DNA of 64,000 nt from Colwellia sp. (GCF_013214175.1 NZ_JABSPA010000003.1:62001-126000); one strand, 5' to 3'; numbered from the stretch's first letter, positions 27,297 through 37,874 are shown. The notes: generated by a model not told the origin, from the sequence alone. Program-made: numbers and translations.

Positions 27297-27325
27297 GCTC
27301 CTCCTTAACAGGTGGGGCTTTTTTC
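27297..27325 (+). terminator. Terminator remnant after decayed tRNA-Arg
   Basis: AGCTCCTCC...GGTGGGGCTTTTTT, an imperfect copy of the terminators after the two intact units. Two of the stem pairs are lost. Confidence 0.5.
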
Positions 27326-27887
27326 GTTTCTAATCAGGTAGAAATGTATTAATACTACTTGCCTGAATAGCCCTGCGTAGGCCTACGACAAATGGAAGTT
27401 CGGCTATATTAATTTCCTTATTCTGTTGCCGGATCTTAACTCAACGCTAGCCATGTTCTTTAGCTGAACAGTTTGCTTTATTCGTGGGCATTCTATGAGG
27501 CTCATCATTAGGATGAACGCCGTTTGGTGGTAAAAGTAAATGTTTGTTATTTAATTTGTGTTGTTTTTTGTCCGTGTTTTTTGTACTAACTACCAATAGT
27601 TTCGTATATATATTCCATAATATGGGTGGTGCGTCCAGTTGTGTATATTGTATATTATTGCGTTTTATCTTTTGCTGAATGCCTATATTCATGGATTTGA
27701 TAATGTATACAATATTACAAGTATGCAAAGTGCTCCGTATATTTCTGTATATTTCTGTATATATGGTGAATATTCGCCATTTAAGGGCTTGACGGTGAGT
27801 TATTTTTATGAAATTGAATAAAATTGTTTGCAATGTAGCTATTGGAGTGATTATTCTAATTATAAGATATTTGAATGAGAATAAATA
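27326..27887. other. AT-rich intergenic region between tRNA array and oadG, no convincing gene
   Basis: About 560 bases. TATATTTCTG is repeated around 27740-27760. A minus-strand open frame (27447-27833) exists, but its base use is that of random AT-rich DNA and it has no ribosome binding site. Its distal part, PPNGVHPNDEPHRMPTNKAN, is less random and could be a relic. The oadG promoter is expected at the right end. Confidence 0.45.
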
Positions 27888-28166
27888 ATGGACAATATGC
27901 AGCAGCAGTTTATTGAAGCTGGCACCCTAATGTTAGCCGGAATGGTATTTGTATTTGTATTTTTAAGTATGTTAATTATATTTATTAATACAGTACTGGC
28001 AAAACTGGCAATAAAATTTCCGGATCCTATTGTCGCATCGTCTTCTCGCGCTAATAAAAAGAGCAAGAGCCACAGTAAACCTCATGGTGATTTTTCACCA
28101 GCAGTTGTTGCTGCAATTAGCGGAGCGGTCAAACGCTATCGTAGCCAACATGGCCAAGATAAATAA
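27888..28166 (+). CDS. oadG: Oxaloacetate decarboxylase gamma subunit
   Basis: 92 residues. Small membrane subunit that binds zinc and holds the alpha and beta subunits together. One N-terminal helix (about 12-38, MLAGMVFVFVFLSMLIIFINTVLAKL), then a polar tail ending in a conserved PAVVAAISGAVKRYRSQH segment. First gene of oadGAB. Confidence 0.9.
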   Translation: MDNMQQQFIEAGTLMLAGMVFVFVFLSMLIIFINTVLAKLAIKFPDPIVASSSRANKKSKSHSKPHGDFSPAVVAAISGAVKRYRSQHGQDK

Positions 28167-28230
28167 TCTTGATAAAAATTGAAACTCTTCTTCACCATTA
28201 TAATTAAAAATTAGATTAAAGGGCATAAAC

Positions 28231-30009
28231 ATGAGTAAGCCATTAGGTATCACCGAAGTAGTCTTAAGAGATGGGCATCAGTCAATTTTAGCCACCAGGC
28301 TTCGCTTAGCCGATATGCTGCCTATTGCTGCGACACTTGATGAGGTTGGCTATTGGTCAATTGAGTCGTGGGGCGGAGCAACCTTTGATTCGTGTATTCG
28401 TTATTTAGGTGAAGATCCTTGGGAACGAATTCGTGCCCTTAAAAAAGCGATGCCTAAAACCAAACAGCAAATGTTATTTCGTGGCCAAAATATTCTAGGT
28501 TATCGCCATTATGCTGATGACGTAGTTGAAAAATTTGTAGAGCGTGCTCATATCAATGGTATTGATGTGTTTCGTATTTTTGATGCCATGAATGATGTTC
28601 GTAACTTGCAAACATCTATTAAAGCCGCAGTTAAAGTCGGCGCGCATGCCCAAGGTACGCTAAGTTACACCGAGAGCCCAGTACATAGCTTGGACGGTTG
28701 GTTAACGATGGCGAAAAAAATCGAAGACATGGGTGCTCATTCTTTATGTATTAAAGATATGTCAGGATTATTGAAACCTTATGATGCAGCTGAGTTGATT
28801 GGTAAGTTAAAAGAGACGGTTGCTCTACCTATTGCTTTGCATTGTCATGCGACCACAGGTTTAAGTCTTGCCACGCAAATGAAGGCTATCGACAGTGATA
28901 TTGATGTAATTGATACCTCTATTTCTTCAATGAGCATGACTTATGGTCACTCTCCAACAGAAACCATTGCTGCGATTGTTGAAGGTGGTCCTCGGGCTAC
29001 AGGGCTCAATGTTGAAAAAATGGCAGAAGTTGCTGCATATTTTCGTGATGTAAGAGAAAAATATGCTGAATTTGAAGGTAGCTTAAAAGGTGTTGATGCC
29101 CGAATTTTAACCGCGCAAGTTCCTGGTGGCATGTTAACTAACATGGAAAACCAGTTAAAAGAGCAAGGCGCGGCGGATAAATTTGATGAAGTATTAATTG
29201 AAATACCCAAGGTACGTAAAGACCTAGGTTATATCCCTCTAGTTACTCCTACGTCACAGATTGTTGGTACACAAGCTGTACTTAATATCTTAACCGGTGA
29301 GCGTTATAAATCGATAACAAAAGAAACTGCTGGGGTGTTAAAAGGTGAATATGGTGCAACAGCTGCGCCAGTTGACTTGGAATTACAAGCAAGAGTATTG
29401 GACGGTAAAGAAGTTATCACTTGTCGTCCGGCTGATTTACTTGACCCTGAAGTTGATAAATTATCAGAAGAGCTACAAATTCTAGCCAAAGAGAAAGGCA
29501 TTAGCTTAGCGGATGAAATTATTGATGATGTATTAACCTATGCATTGTTTCCGCAAATAGGCTTGAAATTCTTAGAAAATCGCAATAATCCTGCAGCTTT
29601 TGAACCTATCCCAACTAAAGCTAGTACTAAGGCAAAAACTGTCGCAGACAATGCTAGTACAGGTGCAACTGAAAATTATGCCGTGAGTGTTGATGGTAAG
29701 GTTTATGATGTAATCGTTGCGCCTGGTGGCTCTATTGATTCGATAACCCTTCCTGCCGGTGATGATGCGATGAAACAATCTGCGTCTATCTCTGCAGAAG
29801 AAACGCTAAATGCGCCATTAGCAGGTAACATCTTCAAAGTTTTGGTAAGGGAAGGTGATCATGTTGAAGCGGATGATGTCGTTATCATTATGGAAGCTAT
29901 GAAGATGGAAACTGAAATTCGCGCGGTTACGGCTGGCGAAATTGTATCGATATTTACCAAAGAAGGTGACTCAGTTGCCGTTGGTGATGCCTTGCTTAGC
30001 TTTTCATAG
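28231..30009 (+). CDS. oadA: Oxaloacetate decarboxylase alpha subunit (biotin-dependent)
   Basis: 592 residues. Carboxyltransferase that moves CO2 from oxaloacetate to biotin, giving pyruvate. N-terminal HMGL-like barrel with LRDGHQS and metal ligands in ALHCHATTG, a conserved carboxylase domain, an Ala/Thr-rich linker (about 465-485), and a C-terminal biotinyl domain with K558 in EAMKMET as attachment site. Nine bases after its stop comes oadB. Confidence 0.96.
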   Translation: MSKPLGITEVVLRDGHQSILATRLRLADMLPIAATLDEVGYWSIESWGGATFDSCIRYLGEDPWERIRALKKAMPKTKQQMLFRGQNILGYRHYADDVVEKFVERAHINGIDVFRIFDAMNDVRNLQTSIKAAVKVGAHAQGTLSYTESPVHSLDGWLTMAKKIEDMGAHSLCIKDMSGLLKPYDAAELIGKLKETVALPIALHCHATTGLSLATQMKAIDSDIDVIDTSISSMSMTYGHSPTETIAAIVEGGPRATGLNVEKMAEVAAYFRDVREKYAEFEGSLKGVDARILTAQVPGGMLTNMENQLKEQGAADKFDEVLIEIPKVRKDLGYIPLVTPTSQIVGTQAVLNILTGERYKSITKETAGVLKGEYGATAAPVDLELQARVLDGKEVITCRPADLLDPEVDKLSEELQILAKEKGISLADEIIDDVLTYALFPQIGLKFLENRNNPAAFEPIPTKASTKAKTVADNASTGATENYAVSVDGKVYDVIVAPGGSIDSITLPAGDDAMKQSASISAEETLNAPLAGNIFKVLVREGDHVEADDVVIIMEAMKMETEIRAVTAGEIVSIFTKEGDSVAVGDALLSFS

Positions 30010-30017
30010 GAGTTATC

Positions 30018-31151
30018 ATGGATTCATTAACTAAATTATGGCTTTCAACTGGCTTAGCAAATTTTGAGTTAGGGCAAGTAGTGATGATGTTAGTGGGCTG
30101 CGGCCTGCTTTATTTAGCCATTGCTCGAAACTTTGAACCATTATTATTATTACCAATGGGCTTTGGTGCTATTTTAACCAATATCCCATTGTCAGGCTTT
30201 TCAGAAGTCGGTGGTTTATTGCATTATATCTACTATGCAGGTATTGATACGGGAATTTTTCCACTCATTATCTTTATGGGCGTTGGTGCGATGACGGACT
30301 TTGGTGCCCTTATCGCTAATCCTAAAACCTTGCTTTTAGGCGCAGCAGCGCAGTTCGGTATTTTTGCTACCTTGTTTGGCGCTATCGCCTTAAACTATGT
30401 CCCAGGTATAGAGTTTACCCTTAAAGATGCTTCAGCTATTGCTATTATTGGTGGCGCAGATGGCCCTACCGCAATATTTCTTGCTTCGAAATTAGCACCA
30501 GATTTATTAGGCGCAATCGCAGTGGCAGCTTATTCTTATATGGCTTTGGTACCTATTATCCAACCGCCAATCATGAGAGCATTAACCACGTTAGATGAAC
30601 GTAAAATTGAAATGGCGCAACTTAGATCAGTCACTAAAATAGAAAAAATTATTTTTCCATTAGGTGTCTTGTTAATGACTATTTTCTTTTTACCGGCAGC
30701 AACACCCTTGGTCGGTATGTTTTGTTTAGGAAACTTAATGCGAGAGTCGGGTGTGGTTGATCGCTTAAGTTCCACCGCGCAAAATGAGCTTATTAATATT
30801 ACTACTATATTCTTAGGTCTAGGTGTTGGTTCCAAGTTAAGTGCTGAAGCGTTCTTGAATGTCGAAACCTTAGGTATTTTAGGATTAGGCGCAGTGGCTT
30901 TCTCCATTGGTACTGCTTCAGGGGTAATCATGGCTAAAACCATGAATAAGTTCTCTAAAGTTCCTATTAATCCTCTTATTGGCGCTGCTGGTGTCTCTGC
31001 TGTACCAATGGCGGCACGTGTTGCCAATAAAGTTGGTTTGGAAGCAAATCCGCATAATTTCTTACTAATGCATGCTATGGGACCCAATGTTGCTGGTGTG
31101 CTTGGCTCAGCTGTTGCTGCTGGGGTTTTGTTGGCTCTAGTGGGCGGTTAA
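30018..31151 (+). CDS. oadB: Oxaloacetate decarboxylase beta subunit, Na+ pump
   Basis: 377 residues, about nine to eleven membrane helices. It decarboxylates carboxybiotin and exports Na+. Family signature [40 protein letters not shown] around 150-190, including the Na+-binding aspartate in GGADGP. Ends the oadGAB operon; AGGAG precedes its start. Confidence 0.96.
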   Translation: MDSLTKLWLSTGLANFELGQVVMMLVGCGLLYLAIARNFEPLLLLPMGFGAILTNIPLSGFSEVGGLLHYIYYAGIDTGIFPLIIFMGVGAMTDFGALIANPKTLLLGAAAQFGIFATLFGAIALNYVPGIEFTLKDASAIAIIGGADGPTAIFLASKLAPDLLGAIAVAAYSYMALVPIIQPPIMRALTTLDERKIEMAQLRSVTKIEKIIFPLGVLLMTIFFLPAATPLVGMFCLGNLMRESGVVDRLSSTAQNELINITTIFLGLGVGSKLSAEAFLNVETLGILGLGAVAFSIGTASGVIMAKTMNKFSKVPINPLIGAAGVSAVPMAARVANKVGLEANPHNFLLMHAMGPNVAGVLGSAVAAGVLLALVGG

Positions 31152-31184
31152 GTAGCTAAAGTGATTTAACAAGCAATACCCATT

Positions 31185-31210
31185 AAAAACCGAGCCTTGC
31201 TCGGTTTTTT
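31185..31210 (+). terminator. Rho-independent terminator after oadGAB
   Basis: AAAACCGAGC and GCTCGGTTTT pair with a short loop and run into T residues, 33 bases after oadB. Confidence 0.9.
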
Positions 31211-31262
31211 GTTTATTAGGCTTTTATTTCTTAGCTTTGTGTTTTATTGAAATTTCGAGCTA

Positions 31263-31421
31263 ATACCAGTTTCATTAAGTTTGTGATCTTGTTGTGTATA
31301 GGAAAAATAAATCAGGGCAAGGCGCTCGATTGAGCAATAGCTAGCTATTGGGATTGAGAGCAACGCTGACATGGCGTATTTAAACCAGCACAAGTGATCA
31401 ATAATTTAATGGAATTGGTAT
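31263..31421. repeat. 159-bp MITE-like repeat, copy 1
   Basis: Bounded by imperfect 16-base inverted repeats, ATACCAGTTTCATTAA and TTAATGGAATTGGTAT. It is about 90 percent or more identical by eye to 41567-41725, which has exactly the same length. It contains an internal palindrome CAATAGCTAGCTATTG and the block GAGAGCAACGCTGACATGG. No open frame. It fits a non-autonomous miniature element dispersed in the genome; no transposase is in the window. Confidence 0.85.
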
Positions 31422-31512
31422 AAGGTAACTAAAAGCTATAACTGACTAGTATCTTGCTAGTCATCGTCATAAAATACCCTTACTTACAATTTACGGATAA
31501 TATAAGTTACCC

Positions 31513-32325
31513 ATGAAACTTCCCCTCATTATGCTTAGCGCATTAATTGCACTTACTGCCTGTACAAGTTCGAGCACTGGTCGCAAACAAGTGATGCTAT
31601 TTTCAGATAGCGAGCTTGATAAAATGGGCGCCGCTTCATTCGAAGAGATGAAAACGAAAACCCCAATTAGTACAGATAAAGCGACCAACGACTTTGTCCA
31701 GTGTGTGGCTAAGGCTATCACCAAAAATGTGCCTAAATCAGTTCATAAAGGTAACTGGGAAGTGGTTATTTTTGCTTCCCCACAAGTTAATGCTTTTGCC
31801 TTACCTGGCGGTAAAATTGGTGTTTATACCGGTATTTTAAAGGTCACTGAAAACCAAGATCAGTTAGCTGCCATTATTGGTCATGAGGTTGGTCATGTCA
31901 TTGAACACCATTCTAATGAGCGCTTATCAGCTAACAAGCTACAAAATATGGGCATGGCTGCAGCAACGGTAGCAGTAGGTATGACTGATGTAGAAAATAA
32001 AGGCTTGTGGATGGCAGGGCTAGGTGTCGGGCTACAATATGGCGTAATTATGCCTTATGGGCGAGCACATGAGAGTGAAGCTGATATTGTCGGCCAAGAT
32101 CTGATGGCGCGTTCGGGTTTTGAACCCAGTGCCAGTATTAAACTTTGGCAAAACATGGCGAAGTTAAGTAAAGATGCTCCAGCTGAGTTTATGTCAACCC
32201 ATCCATCTAACCAAACACGTATCAAGCAACTAACCGAACATTTACCAGTGTCGATGAAGTATTATCAAACGGGTAATCGACCACATTGCCAAAAACCTAG
32301 CGTGACCCCAGCAGCTAAGTCTTAA
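31513..32325 (+). CDS. M48 family metalloprotease, lipoprotein
   Basis: 270 residues. Periplasmic zinc protease tethered by lipid: signal with lipobox LTAC at about 14-17. Zinc site HEVGH (H124, E125, H128) with the third ligand probably in the HESEADIVGQDLMARSGF segment. The YggG/LoiP-type core is complete and the C-terminus is a short polar tail. It belongs to the quality-control proteases of the envelope; substrate unknown. Convergent with pdxH. Confidence 0.9.
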   Translation: MKLPLIMLSALIALTACTSSSTGRKQVMLFSDSELDKMGAASFEEMKTKTPISTDKATNDFVQCVAKAITKNVPKSVHKGNWEVVIFASPQVNAFALPGGKIGVYTGILKVTENQDQLAAIIGHEVGHVIEHHSNERLSANKLQNMGMAAATVAVGMTDVENKGLWMAGLGVGLQYGVIMPYGRAHESEADIVGQDLMARSGFEPSASIKLWQNMAKLSKDAPAEFMSTHPSNQTRIKQLTEHLPVSMKYYQTGNRPHCQKPSVTPAAKS

Positions 32326-32358
32326 CAGCCTTTTTATAAATATTAGCTTCATTATTAT

Positions 32359-32393
32359 AAGGCTTAGAAAATCTAAATAATTCTCTAAGCCTT
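32359..32393. terminator. Hairpin between convergent M48 protease and pdxH genes
   Basis: AAGGCTTAGA and TCTAAGCCTT are perfect ten-base arms around a 15-base loop, between two convergent stop codons. T tracts are short, so a shared terminator is likely but not certain. Confidence 0.6.
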
Positions 32394-32402
32394 TGCATTC
32401 TA

Positions 32403-33056
32403 TTAAGGGTGTAATTTATGGTGTTGCCAGTTATCACCTTGTTTTTCAAAGCATATCCTGTCATGTAAACGGTTGGCTCGACCTTGCCAAAATTCAATCG
32501 CGTGCGGTTTAACGCGCCAGCCGCCCCAAAATTCAGGGTGGGGAACTTCACCTTCGGCGAACTTTTCCTGGTAATGGCTCATTCGATCTTTTAGTTCACT
32601 ATCATGTTTTAGCTTTTGACTCTGCTTAGACGCCCAAGCGCCAACTTGACTACCTCTGTCTCGGCTATGAAAGTAATCAGCAGACTCTTGCGCGGATATT
32701 TTCTCTACCGTGCCTTCAATACGAATTTGACGTTGTAAAACGTTCCAATGAAACAATAAGGCTACCTTATTGTTGTCAACAAGTTCATTACTTTTACGAC
32801 TGGCGTAGTTGGTGTAAAAAACGAAACCTTCATCATCATAATCTTTAAGCAAAACCATACGAGAGCTAGGTTGCCCATCGGCACTGCAACTACTAACTGA
32901 CATGGCTTCAGGTAATAATATTCCTGATTTATTGGCATCTGCAAACCATTGCTCAAATAACTGTGCCGGGGTTGTGTTTTCGGAAATTTCAGGAAGGGGT
33001 AGGGCGACGCCTTGACCAAAGGTGAATAGACAGCGTAGTTTTTCAAATAACGTCAT
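32403..33056 (-). CDS. pdxH: Pyridoxamine/pyridoxine 5'-phosphate oxidase
   Basis: 217 residues, normal length. FMN-dependent oxidase making pyridoxal 5'-phosphate. FMN and substrate blocks SSRMVLLKDYDDEGFVFYTNYASRK, FHWNVLQRQIRIEGTVEKIS and the C-terminal RLHDRICFEKQGDNWQHHKLHP are present; the usual ending RLxP appears as KLHP. Monocistronic on the minus strand. Confidence 0.96.
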   Translation of the reverse strand: MTLFEKLRCLFTFGQGVALPLPEISENTTPAQLFEQWFADANKSGILLPEAMSVSSCSADGQPSSRMVLLKDYDDEGFVFYTNYASRKSNELVDNNKVALLFHWNVLQRQIRIEGTVEKISAQESADYFHSRDRGSQVGAWASKQSQKLKHDSELKDRMSHYQEKFAEGEVPHPEFWGGWRVKPHAIEFWQGRANRLHDRICFEKQGDNWQHHKLHP

Positions 33057-33188
33057 AATATTTAAAAGTGATTGAGTGTTAAGGTGTGCGGTTATTTTAT
33101 GCTTAACTGATGTTATTGCAAGGTTATGCCGAGGTTATCTTTGGCTCATAGCAAAGTTATATAAAAATGAACCATCATTAGCGATTGC

Positions 33189-33392
33189 TTACCAATCTTC
33201 ACTATCATCCAGTAAATCTTTAAGGCGTTTCTTTTCTCGCAACTCATCAATACGCTTACGCGCTAATAGGTTCTTTTGTGCTTGCGCTTGGGCGTGCTTT
33301 TCAGCCAAGGAAATACCGTTAAGGCTATATTTTTCAACGTTTTCATCTGAACTTGCTTCATCGGGGAAGTTATTGTTAATATCGCTTATCAT
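33189..33392 (-). CDS. Small charged protein, uncharacterised
   Basis: 67 residues, acidic N-terminal half and a helical, Arg/Lys-rich second half (LLARKRIDELREKKRLKDLLDD). No signal peptide or cysteine. The C-terminal helix resembles small gammaproteobacterial families such as DUF3545 or PA3496-like proteins, but I cannot choose between them. Base use is like that of its neighbours and the frame is free of stops on the minus strand, opposite pdxH-side spacers. Confidence 0.55.
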   Translation of the reverse strand: MISDINNNFPDEASSDENVEKYSLNGISLAEKHAQAQAQKNLLARKRIDELREKKRLKDLLDDSEDW

Positions 33393-33703
33393 TGGCTTGA
33401 CCTTATGTTGCTATTGGTAAAACATTTCAATGTATATTGCTTAACATAGGTAAGATAATGGCTATTTTCAATGCCTCGTTACAAAAAAAATCAAAAAATG
33501 CACGAATCATTACAGAGCGATTAAGGTAAGCTAAGTAGGTATAAAACTTACATTAATCGCTGACTAGCTCTTTATAACCGGCACAAGTATAGGTTTTCCT
33601 AGGTTAGCTATTAGTATCGGTATATTTCACTATGTGATTTTAAAACTTGTTGATGGAGTGCTTACTAAGCAATAAAAAATAACTAATAAAAAGTAGCAGG
33701 CAA
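33393..33703. other. Spacer between small gene and nap terminator, nothing recognised
   Basis: About 310 bases of AT-rich DNA with no open frame or RNA fold that I can support. It must contain the promoter of the minus-strand small gene near 33400-33450. Confidence 0.5.
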
Positions 33704-33730
33704 TAAAAAACCAGTGACAAGCACTGGTTT
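33704..33730 (-). terminator. Terminator of the nap operon
   Basis: Read on the minus strand, AAACCAGTG, a five-base loop and CACTGGTTT are followed by a T run. It lies 24 bases after the napC stop. Confidence 0.88.
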
Positions 33731-33754
33731 AAATTATCGCTATTTAGCTAAAAA

Positions 33755-34342
33755 TTACCAACCTTCAACACCTTTCATGTCAGGTAATTGGTGAGCAATA
33801 CCTTTATGACAATCTATACAGGTTTTCTCTCCGCTTGCTAAGGCAGTAGAGTGTTGGTACGCAGCCCGATCACTTTGTTCAGTAAAGTCCATGTAGTCGA
33901 AGTTATGACAGTTACGACACTCTAAAGAATCATTGGCTTTAAGCCTACGCCATTCGTTTTCAGCTAAACTTCTACGGTGCACTAAAAACTTCTCGCGAGT
34001 ATTAACAGTACCAAAAACCCAACCCCATACATCTTTTGATGCGCGAATTTTAGCGGCTATTTTGTTGGACCATTTATGTGGAACATGGCAATCAGGGCAA
34101 GTAGCGCGCACGCCTGATCGGTTGCTAAAATGAATAGTAGTTTTCAGCTCTTCATAAGAATTGCTTTCCATTGAATGACAAGAAATACAAAACTCTTCAG
34201 TATTAGTAAATTCAAGCGCGGTATTAAAACCACCCCAAAAAATAACACCCGCAACAAAGCCACCGATAACCAAAGCTCCTAAGCTGTAATAACCACTCGG
34301 TTTCATGAGCGTTTTCCAGCCAATCATTAATAATTTTTTCAT
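33755..34342 (-). CDS. napC: Tetraheme cytochrome c NapC (NapC/NirT family)
   Basis: 195 residues. Membrane-anchored quinol dehydrogenase that passes electrons from quinol to NapB/NapA. One N-terminal helix (about 19-37), then four heme motifs: CISCH, CPDCH, CRNCH and CIDCH. Start MKKLLMIGW follows AGGAG at good distance. The same start region is duplicated 80 bases upstream, between napB and napC. Assembly requires the ccm genes at 11.8-19.9 kb. Confidence 0.95.
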   Translation of the reverse strand: MKKLLMIGWKTLMKPSGYYSLGALVIGGFVAGVIFWGGFNTALEFTNTEEFCISCHSMESNSYEELKTTIHFSNRSGVRATCPDCHVPHKWSNKIAAKIRASKDVWGWVFGTVNTREKFLVHRRSLAENEWRRLKANDSLECRNCHNFDYMDFTEQSDRAAYQHSTALASGEKTCIDCHKGIAHQLPDMKGVEGW

Positions 34343-34444
34343 GGCTACTCCTGCTGTTCTTTAGTCTGATTTGATGACATTTTGTGTTTTGCCAAACTAA
34401 TATGCATTAATAAATATTTCATGGCTACTCCTAGTGTTCTTTAG
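34325..34444. repeat. 40-bp direct repeat spanning the napB-napC junction
   Basis: 34325-34364 and 34405-34444 agree at 36 of 40 positions, including AGGAGTAGCCATGAAA read on the minus strand. One copy carries the napC ribosome binding site and start. The other carries the napB stop followed by a second, identical ribosome binding site and ATG. It is a tandem duplication of the gene junction with an 80-base period. Confidence 0.85.
34345..34422 (-). CDS. Short ORF created by the napB-napC junction repeat (25 residues)
   Basis: It has a perfect AGGAG and ATG, starts MKYLLMHIS (napC starts MKKLLMIGW) and ends KEQQE with its stop inside the napC ribosome binding site. Its last codons mirror the napB end (AKEH). 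Probably a truncated duplicate of the napC 5' end. It may be translated and couple napB to napC, but a function is unproven. Confidence 0.35.
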   Translation of the reverse strand: MKYLLMHISLAKHKMSSNQTKEQQE

Positions 34445-34934
34445 CGTTAGCTGTTTTTTGTTTCATTAAGCTATGCATATCAGTGAAGGTATTTTCTACT
34501 AAAGGCTCTGCATCAAGTTGGGTAACATGACACTGGTTACAAAAGTAACGACGCGGTGATATTTCTGCTAAGAAATTACCATCACGATTCATATAGTGAG
34601 TCACACTTACCATAGGAGCTTGTGATTTCTCCGTACGGTGACGTGAATGACACGACATACACTTGTTGTTATATTTGTTGACCTCATAACTACGGGTAGT
34701 ATGAGGAATTACCGGTGGCTGCATTGGGTAATTACGCCCTTGCTTGATATCTTTATTCACCACTTTAGGGATTCTGTTTGGCTCTTTTTGCACATCGATA
34801 GGGGTAGCATCCCTAAGTGTAGCCACAGAGTTAACCGTTTCTTTATCCGCCGCATTGGCGTTTAGCGAGTACATAATTGGTGATACTGCTAGTACCAATA
34901 AACTGGCAATGACTGCTAGGTTAAAATTTTTCAT
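34431..34934 (-). CDS. napB: Diheme cytochrome c NapB, nitrate reductase small subunit
   Basis: 167 residues. Periplasmic electron-transfer subunit of NapAB. Signal peptide ending about residue 28 (SLNANA), heme motifs CMSCH and CNQCH, and distal histidine ligands in PHTTRSYEVNKYNNKC. It starts nine bases after napA ends. Confidence 0.95.
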   Translation of the reverse strand: MKNFNLAVIASLLVLAVSPIMYSLNANAADKETVNSVATLRDATPIDVQKEPNRIPKVVNKDIKQGRNYPMQPPVIPHTTRSYEVNKYNNKCMSCHSRHRTEKSQAPMVSVTHYMNRDGNFLAEISPRRYFCNQCHVTQLDAEPLVENTFTDMHSLMKQKTANAKEH

Positions 34935-34943
34935 TGTAGACTC

Positions 34944-37442
34944 CTAAACTTTAACAATTTTGATAGCACATTTTTTGAAATCAGTTTGTTTCGATAACGG
35001 ATCTGTGGCATCTAAAGTGACTTTGTTAACTAAACGGCTGGCATCAAACCAAGGCATATACACTAAACCTATAGGTGGTTTGTTACGGCCTCTCGTTTCT
35101 ACGCGGGTTTGTACTTCACCACGACGAGAAATAAGCTTAACTAAATCACCACGACGCATGTTGCGAGACTTAGCATCATCAGGATGCATATAAACCAAGG
35201 CATCAGGCATAGCTTTATATAACTCAGGAACACGTTGGGTCATTGAACCTGAATGCCAATGTTCTAAAACACGACCGGTTGATAACCATAAGTCATATTC
35301 TTCATCGGGTGATTCTGCCGGTGGCTCATAAGGGAGAGCAAAAATTCTTGCACGACCGTCTTTGTGACCATAAAAATCCCAGCCACTACCCGCTTTAACG
35401 TAAGGATCAGAACCCTCTTTAAAGCGCCATTTAGTTTCTTTACCGTTAACTACCGGCCAGCGTAAACCACGCTCTTTATGATATCTATCATAAGGTGCTA
35501 AATCATGAGCATGACCTCGACCAAAGGTTGCATATTCTTCAAATAAGCCTTTTTGGATATAGAAACCAAAATCACGAGCATCGTCATTTAAGCGATCTTC
35601 AGGGACTTCATCAAGGGAGAACTTACCAACAGACGAATCTTTATAGAGTACGTCATATAAAGTTTTACCACGTACTTCTGGTTTTTTAGCAATAAGCTCT
35701 TCTGGCCAAACATCTTCAATGGCAAAACGCTTTGAAAATTCAACTAACTGCCATAAATCTGATTTAGCGCCGGTCGGTGCTTCAACCATTTGATACCAAG
35801 ATTGAGTACGACGCTCAGCATTACCGTAAACACCTTCTTTTTCTACCCACATAGCGGTCGGTAAAATTAAGTCAGCTGCTTGTGCGGTAACCGTTGGGTA
35901 GGGGTCTGAAACGACAATAAAGTTTTTAGGGTTACGGTAACCTGGGTAAGCCTCTTCATTAATATTAGCGGCGGCTTGCATATTGTTATTACATTGCACC
36001 CAATAGAAATTAAGCTTGCCGTCTTTAAGCATACGGTTTTGTAACACCGCATGGTAACCTGGTTTCGGAGGAATAGTGCCCTCAGGTAAATCCCATATTT
36101 TTTCAGCGATGGCTCTATGTTTAGGGTTAGCAACCACCATATCTGCCGGTAACCGGTGTGAGAATGTGCCCACTTCACGAGCAGTACCACAAGCCGAAGG
36201 TTGGCCAGTTAATGAAAACGGGCTGTTACCCGGTGTTGAAATTTTTCCGGTTAATAAGTGAATATTATAAACTAAGTTATTAGCCCAAACGCCACGCGTA
36301 TGTTGGTTAAAACCCATAGTCCAGAAAGAGGTTACTTTTATTTTTGGATCGGCATATAACTCAGCTAAGGCTTCTAATTTATGCTCAGGTACACCTGATA
36401 ATTTTGAGGTATATTCCACCGTGTAAGTACTAACAAATTTAGCATATTCTTCAAAATCAATAGGTGTAGAACTACCGGCGGTTTTGCCATTGTTCTTAGC
36501 TGCTTGCTCTAATGGATGTTCTGGACGTAAACCATAACCAATATCCGTTTCACCTAATCTAAAGTTAGTGTGTTTACTAACAAAATCTTTGTTAACCCTG
36601 CCTGTGCTAATAATATAATGGGCAATGTAGTTTAAAATAGCTAAATCAGTTTGAGGCGTGAAAATCATGCCATTATCGGCTAGATCAAAACTTCTATGCT
36701 CAAAAGTAGATAATACGGCAACTTTTACATGAGGTGAACTTAAACGGCGATCGGTTAAACGCGTCCATAAAATAGGATGCATTTCGGCCATGTTTGAGCC
36801 CCACAAGACAAAGGCATCAGCGGCTTCTAAGTCATCGTAACAACCCATAGGTTCGTCGATGCCAAAGGTACGCATAAAACCACCTACAGCTGAAGCCATA
36901 CAATGACGAGCGTTAGGGTCTATGTTGTTTGAACGAAAGCCTGCTTTCATTAACTTAACTGCAGCATAACCTTCTTGTACAGTCCATTGACCTGAGCCAA
37001 ACATACCAACTGCTGTTGGGCCATCCTTTTTTAAGGTCTCTTTGGCTTTTTCAGCCATAACATCAAACGCTTGATCCCAAGAAACTGGCGCAAATTCACC
37101 TTCTTTATCGTACTTGCCGTTGGTCATACGAAGTAGTGGCGTTGTTAATCTATCTTTGCCGTACATTATTTTTGAAAGGAAGTAACCTTTAACACAGTTA
37201 AGGCCTTTATTTACCGGTGATTTGATATCGCCATGGGTAGCAACAACTTTGCCATCCATCACACCAACATTCACACTACAGCCAGTACCACAAAAACGAC
37301 AAGGGGCTTTATCCCACTTTAGTTTGGTAATATCAGAGCTGGTAATTAAGTTTGAGGCTATTGCAGGAACAGACACCCCGGCAACAGCTGCGGCTGCAGC
37401 AATTGCATTTGCTTTAATAAATTCTCGGCGATTAATTGTCAT
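34944..37442 (-). CDS. napA: Periplasmic nitrate reductase catalytic subunit
   Basis: 832 residues. Reduces nitrate to nitrite at a bis-MGD molybdenum centre. Tat signal with RREFIK, then a [4Fe-4S] binding [12 protein letters not shown]...GLNC, MGD-binding segments throughout and a Mo-ligand cysteine in the [11 protein letters not shown] segment at about residue 180. Length and the C-terminal [14 protein letters not shown] block are as in the family. It needs NapD for export and cofactor insertion. Confidence 0.98.
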   Translation of the reverse strand: MTINRREFIKANAIAAAAAVAGVSVPAIASNLITSSDITKLKWDKAPCRFCGTGCSVNVGVMDGKVVATHGDIKSPVNKGLNCVKGYFLSKIMYGKDRLTTPLLRMTNGKYDKEGEFAPVSWDQAFDVMAEKAKETLKKDGPTAVGMFGSGQWTVQEGYAAVKLMKAGFRSNNIDPNARHCMASAVGGFMRTFGIDEPMGCYDDLEAADAFVLWGSNMAEMHPILWTRLTDRRLSSPHVKVAVLSTFEHRSFDLADNGMIFTPQTDLAILNYIAHYIISTGRVNKDFVSKHTNFRLGETDIGYGLRPEHPLEQAAKNNGKTAGSSTPIDFEEYAKFVSTYTVEYTSKLSGVPEHKLEALAELYADPKIKVTSFWTMGFNQHTRGVWANNLVYNIHLLTGKISTPGNSPFSLTGQPSACGTAREVGTFSHRLPADMVVANPKHRAIAEKIWDLPEGTIPPKPGYHAVLQNRMLKDGKLNFYWVQCNNNMQAAANINEEAYPGYRNPKNFIVVSDPYPTVTAQAADLILPTAMWVEKEGVYGNAERRTQSWYQMVEAPTGAKSDLWQLVEFSKRFAIEDVWPEELIAKKPEVRGKTLYDVLYKDSSVGKFSLDEVPEDRLNDDARDFGFYIQKGLFEEYATFGRGHAHDLAPYDRYHKERGLRWPVVNGKETKWRFKEGSDPYVKAGSGWDFYGHKDGRARIFALPYEPPAESPDEEYDLWLSTGRVLEHWHSGSMTQRVPELYKAMPDALVYMHPDDAKSRNMRRGDLVKLISRRGEVQTRVETRGRNKPPIGLVYMPWFDASRLVNKVTLDATDPLSKQTDFKKCAIKIVKV

Positions 37443-37529
37443 CGTGTCACCTTCCTTTTGCTTATTTTGATTCGATTTTAAATAAATGGTTATATTTTCT
37501 ATGATTTTTATAAAACTGATTTGCTGGTA

Positions 37530-37856
37530 TTATTTGATTTGATAGCTAAGTGCGTCTGCTTTATCACTTTCAGCAAGCTTTTTCTCTTGCTCTTCATCTA
37601 GGACTTGATGATATACCGGTGATAAATTGATGATGCCAGTATGGACTCTTATAATATCTATTTTTTTGTCAAGATTTTTAAATCCAGTACCTTCAACAGT
37701 CAAAACTATTTTACCTTCATCGCTGACTGCATGAATTTCTGCACCTTCAACAGCAGTTATAGCCGCTTTCACCTCATCCACTTGTGCCAATATGCAATAG
37801 GCAACAAGACTAGCTACATGATATTCAGAAGGACGATTGTCTTTTTTATCGGTCAT
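37530..37856 (-). CDS. napD: NapA-specific chaperone NapD
   Basis: 108 residues. Cytoplasmic ferredoxin-fold chaperone that binds the NapA Tat signal peptide. EYHVASLVAYCILAQVDEVKAAITAVEGAEIHAVSDEGKIVLTVEG is the family core. It lies between napF and napA; 87 bases separate it from napA. Confidence 0.92.
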   Translation of the reverse strand: MTDKKDNRPSEYHVASLVAYCILAQVDEVKAAITAVEGAEIHAVSDEGKIVLTVEGTGFKNLDKKIDIIRVHTGIINLSPVYHQVLDEEQEKKLAESDKADALSYQIK

Positions 37857-37874
37857 AATTACTCGTGATATAGG

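Noticed and set aside
27447-27833. Minus-strand open frame of 128 codons in the AT-rich gap before oadG
   Set aside because: No ribosome binding site, composition typical of random AT-rich DNA, and no family resemblance; only the last 30 codons look less random.
30536-31087. Minus-strand open frame of 183 codons opposite oadB
   Set aside because: Antisense shadow of a membrane protein gene; no independent support.
36076-36261. Plus-strand open frame inside napA
   Set aside because: Shadow of napA, which is intact on the opposite strand.
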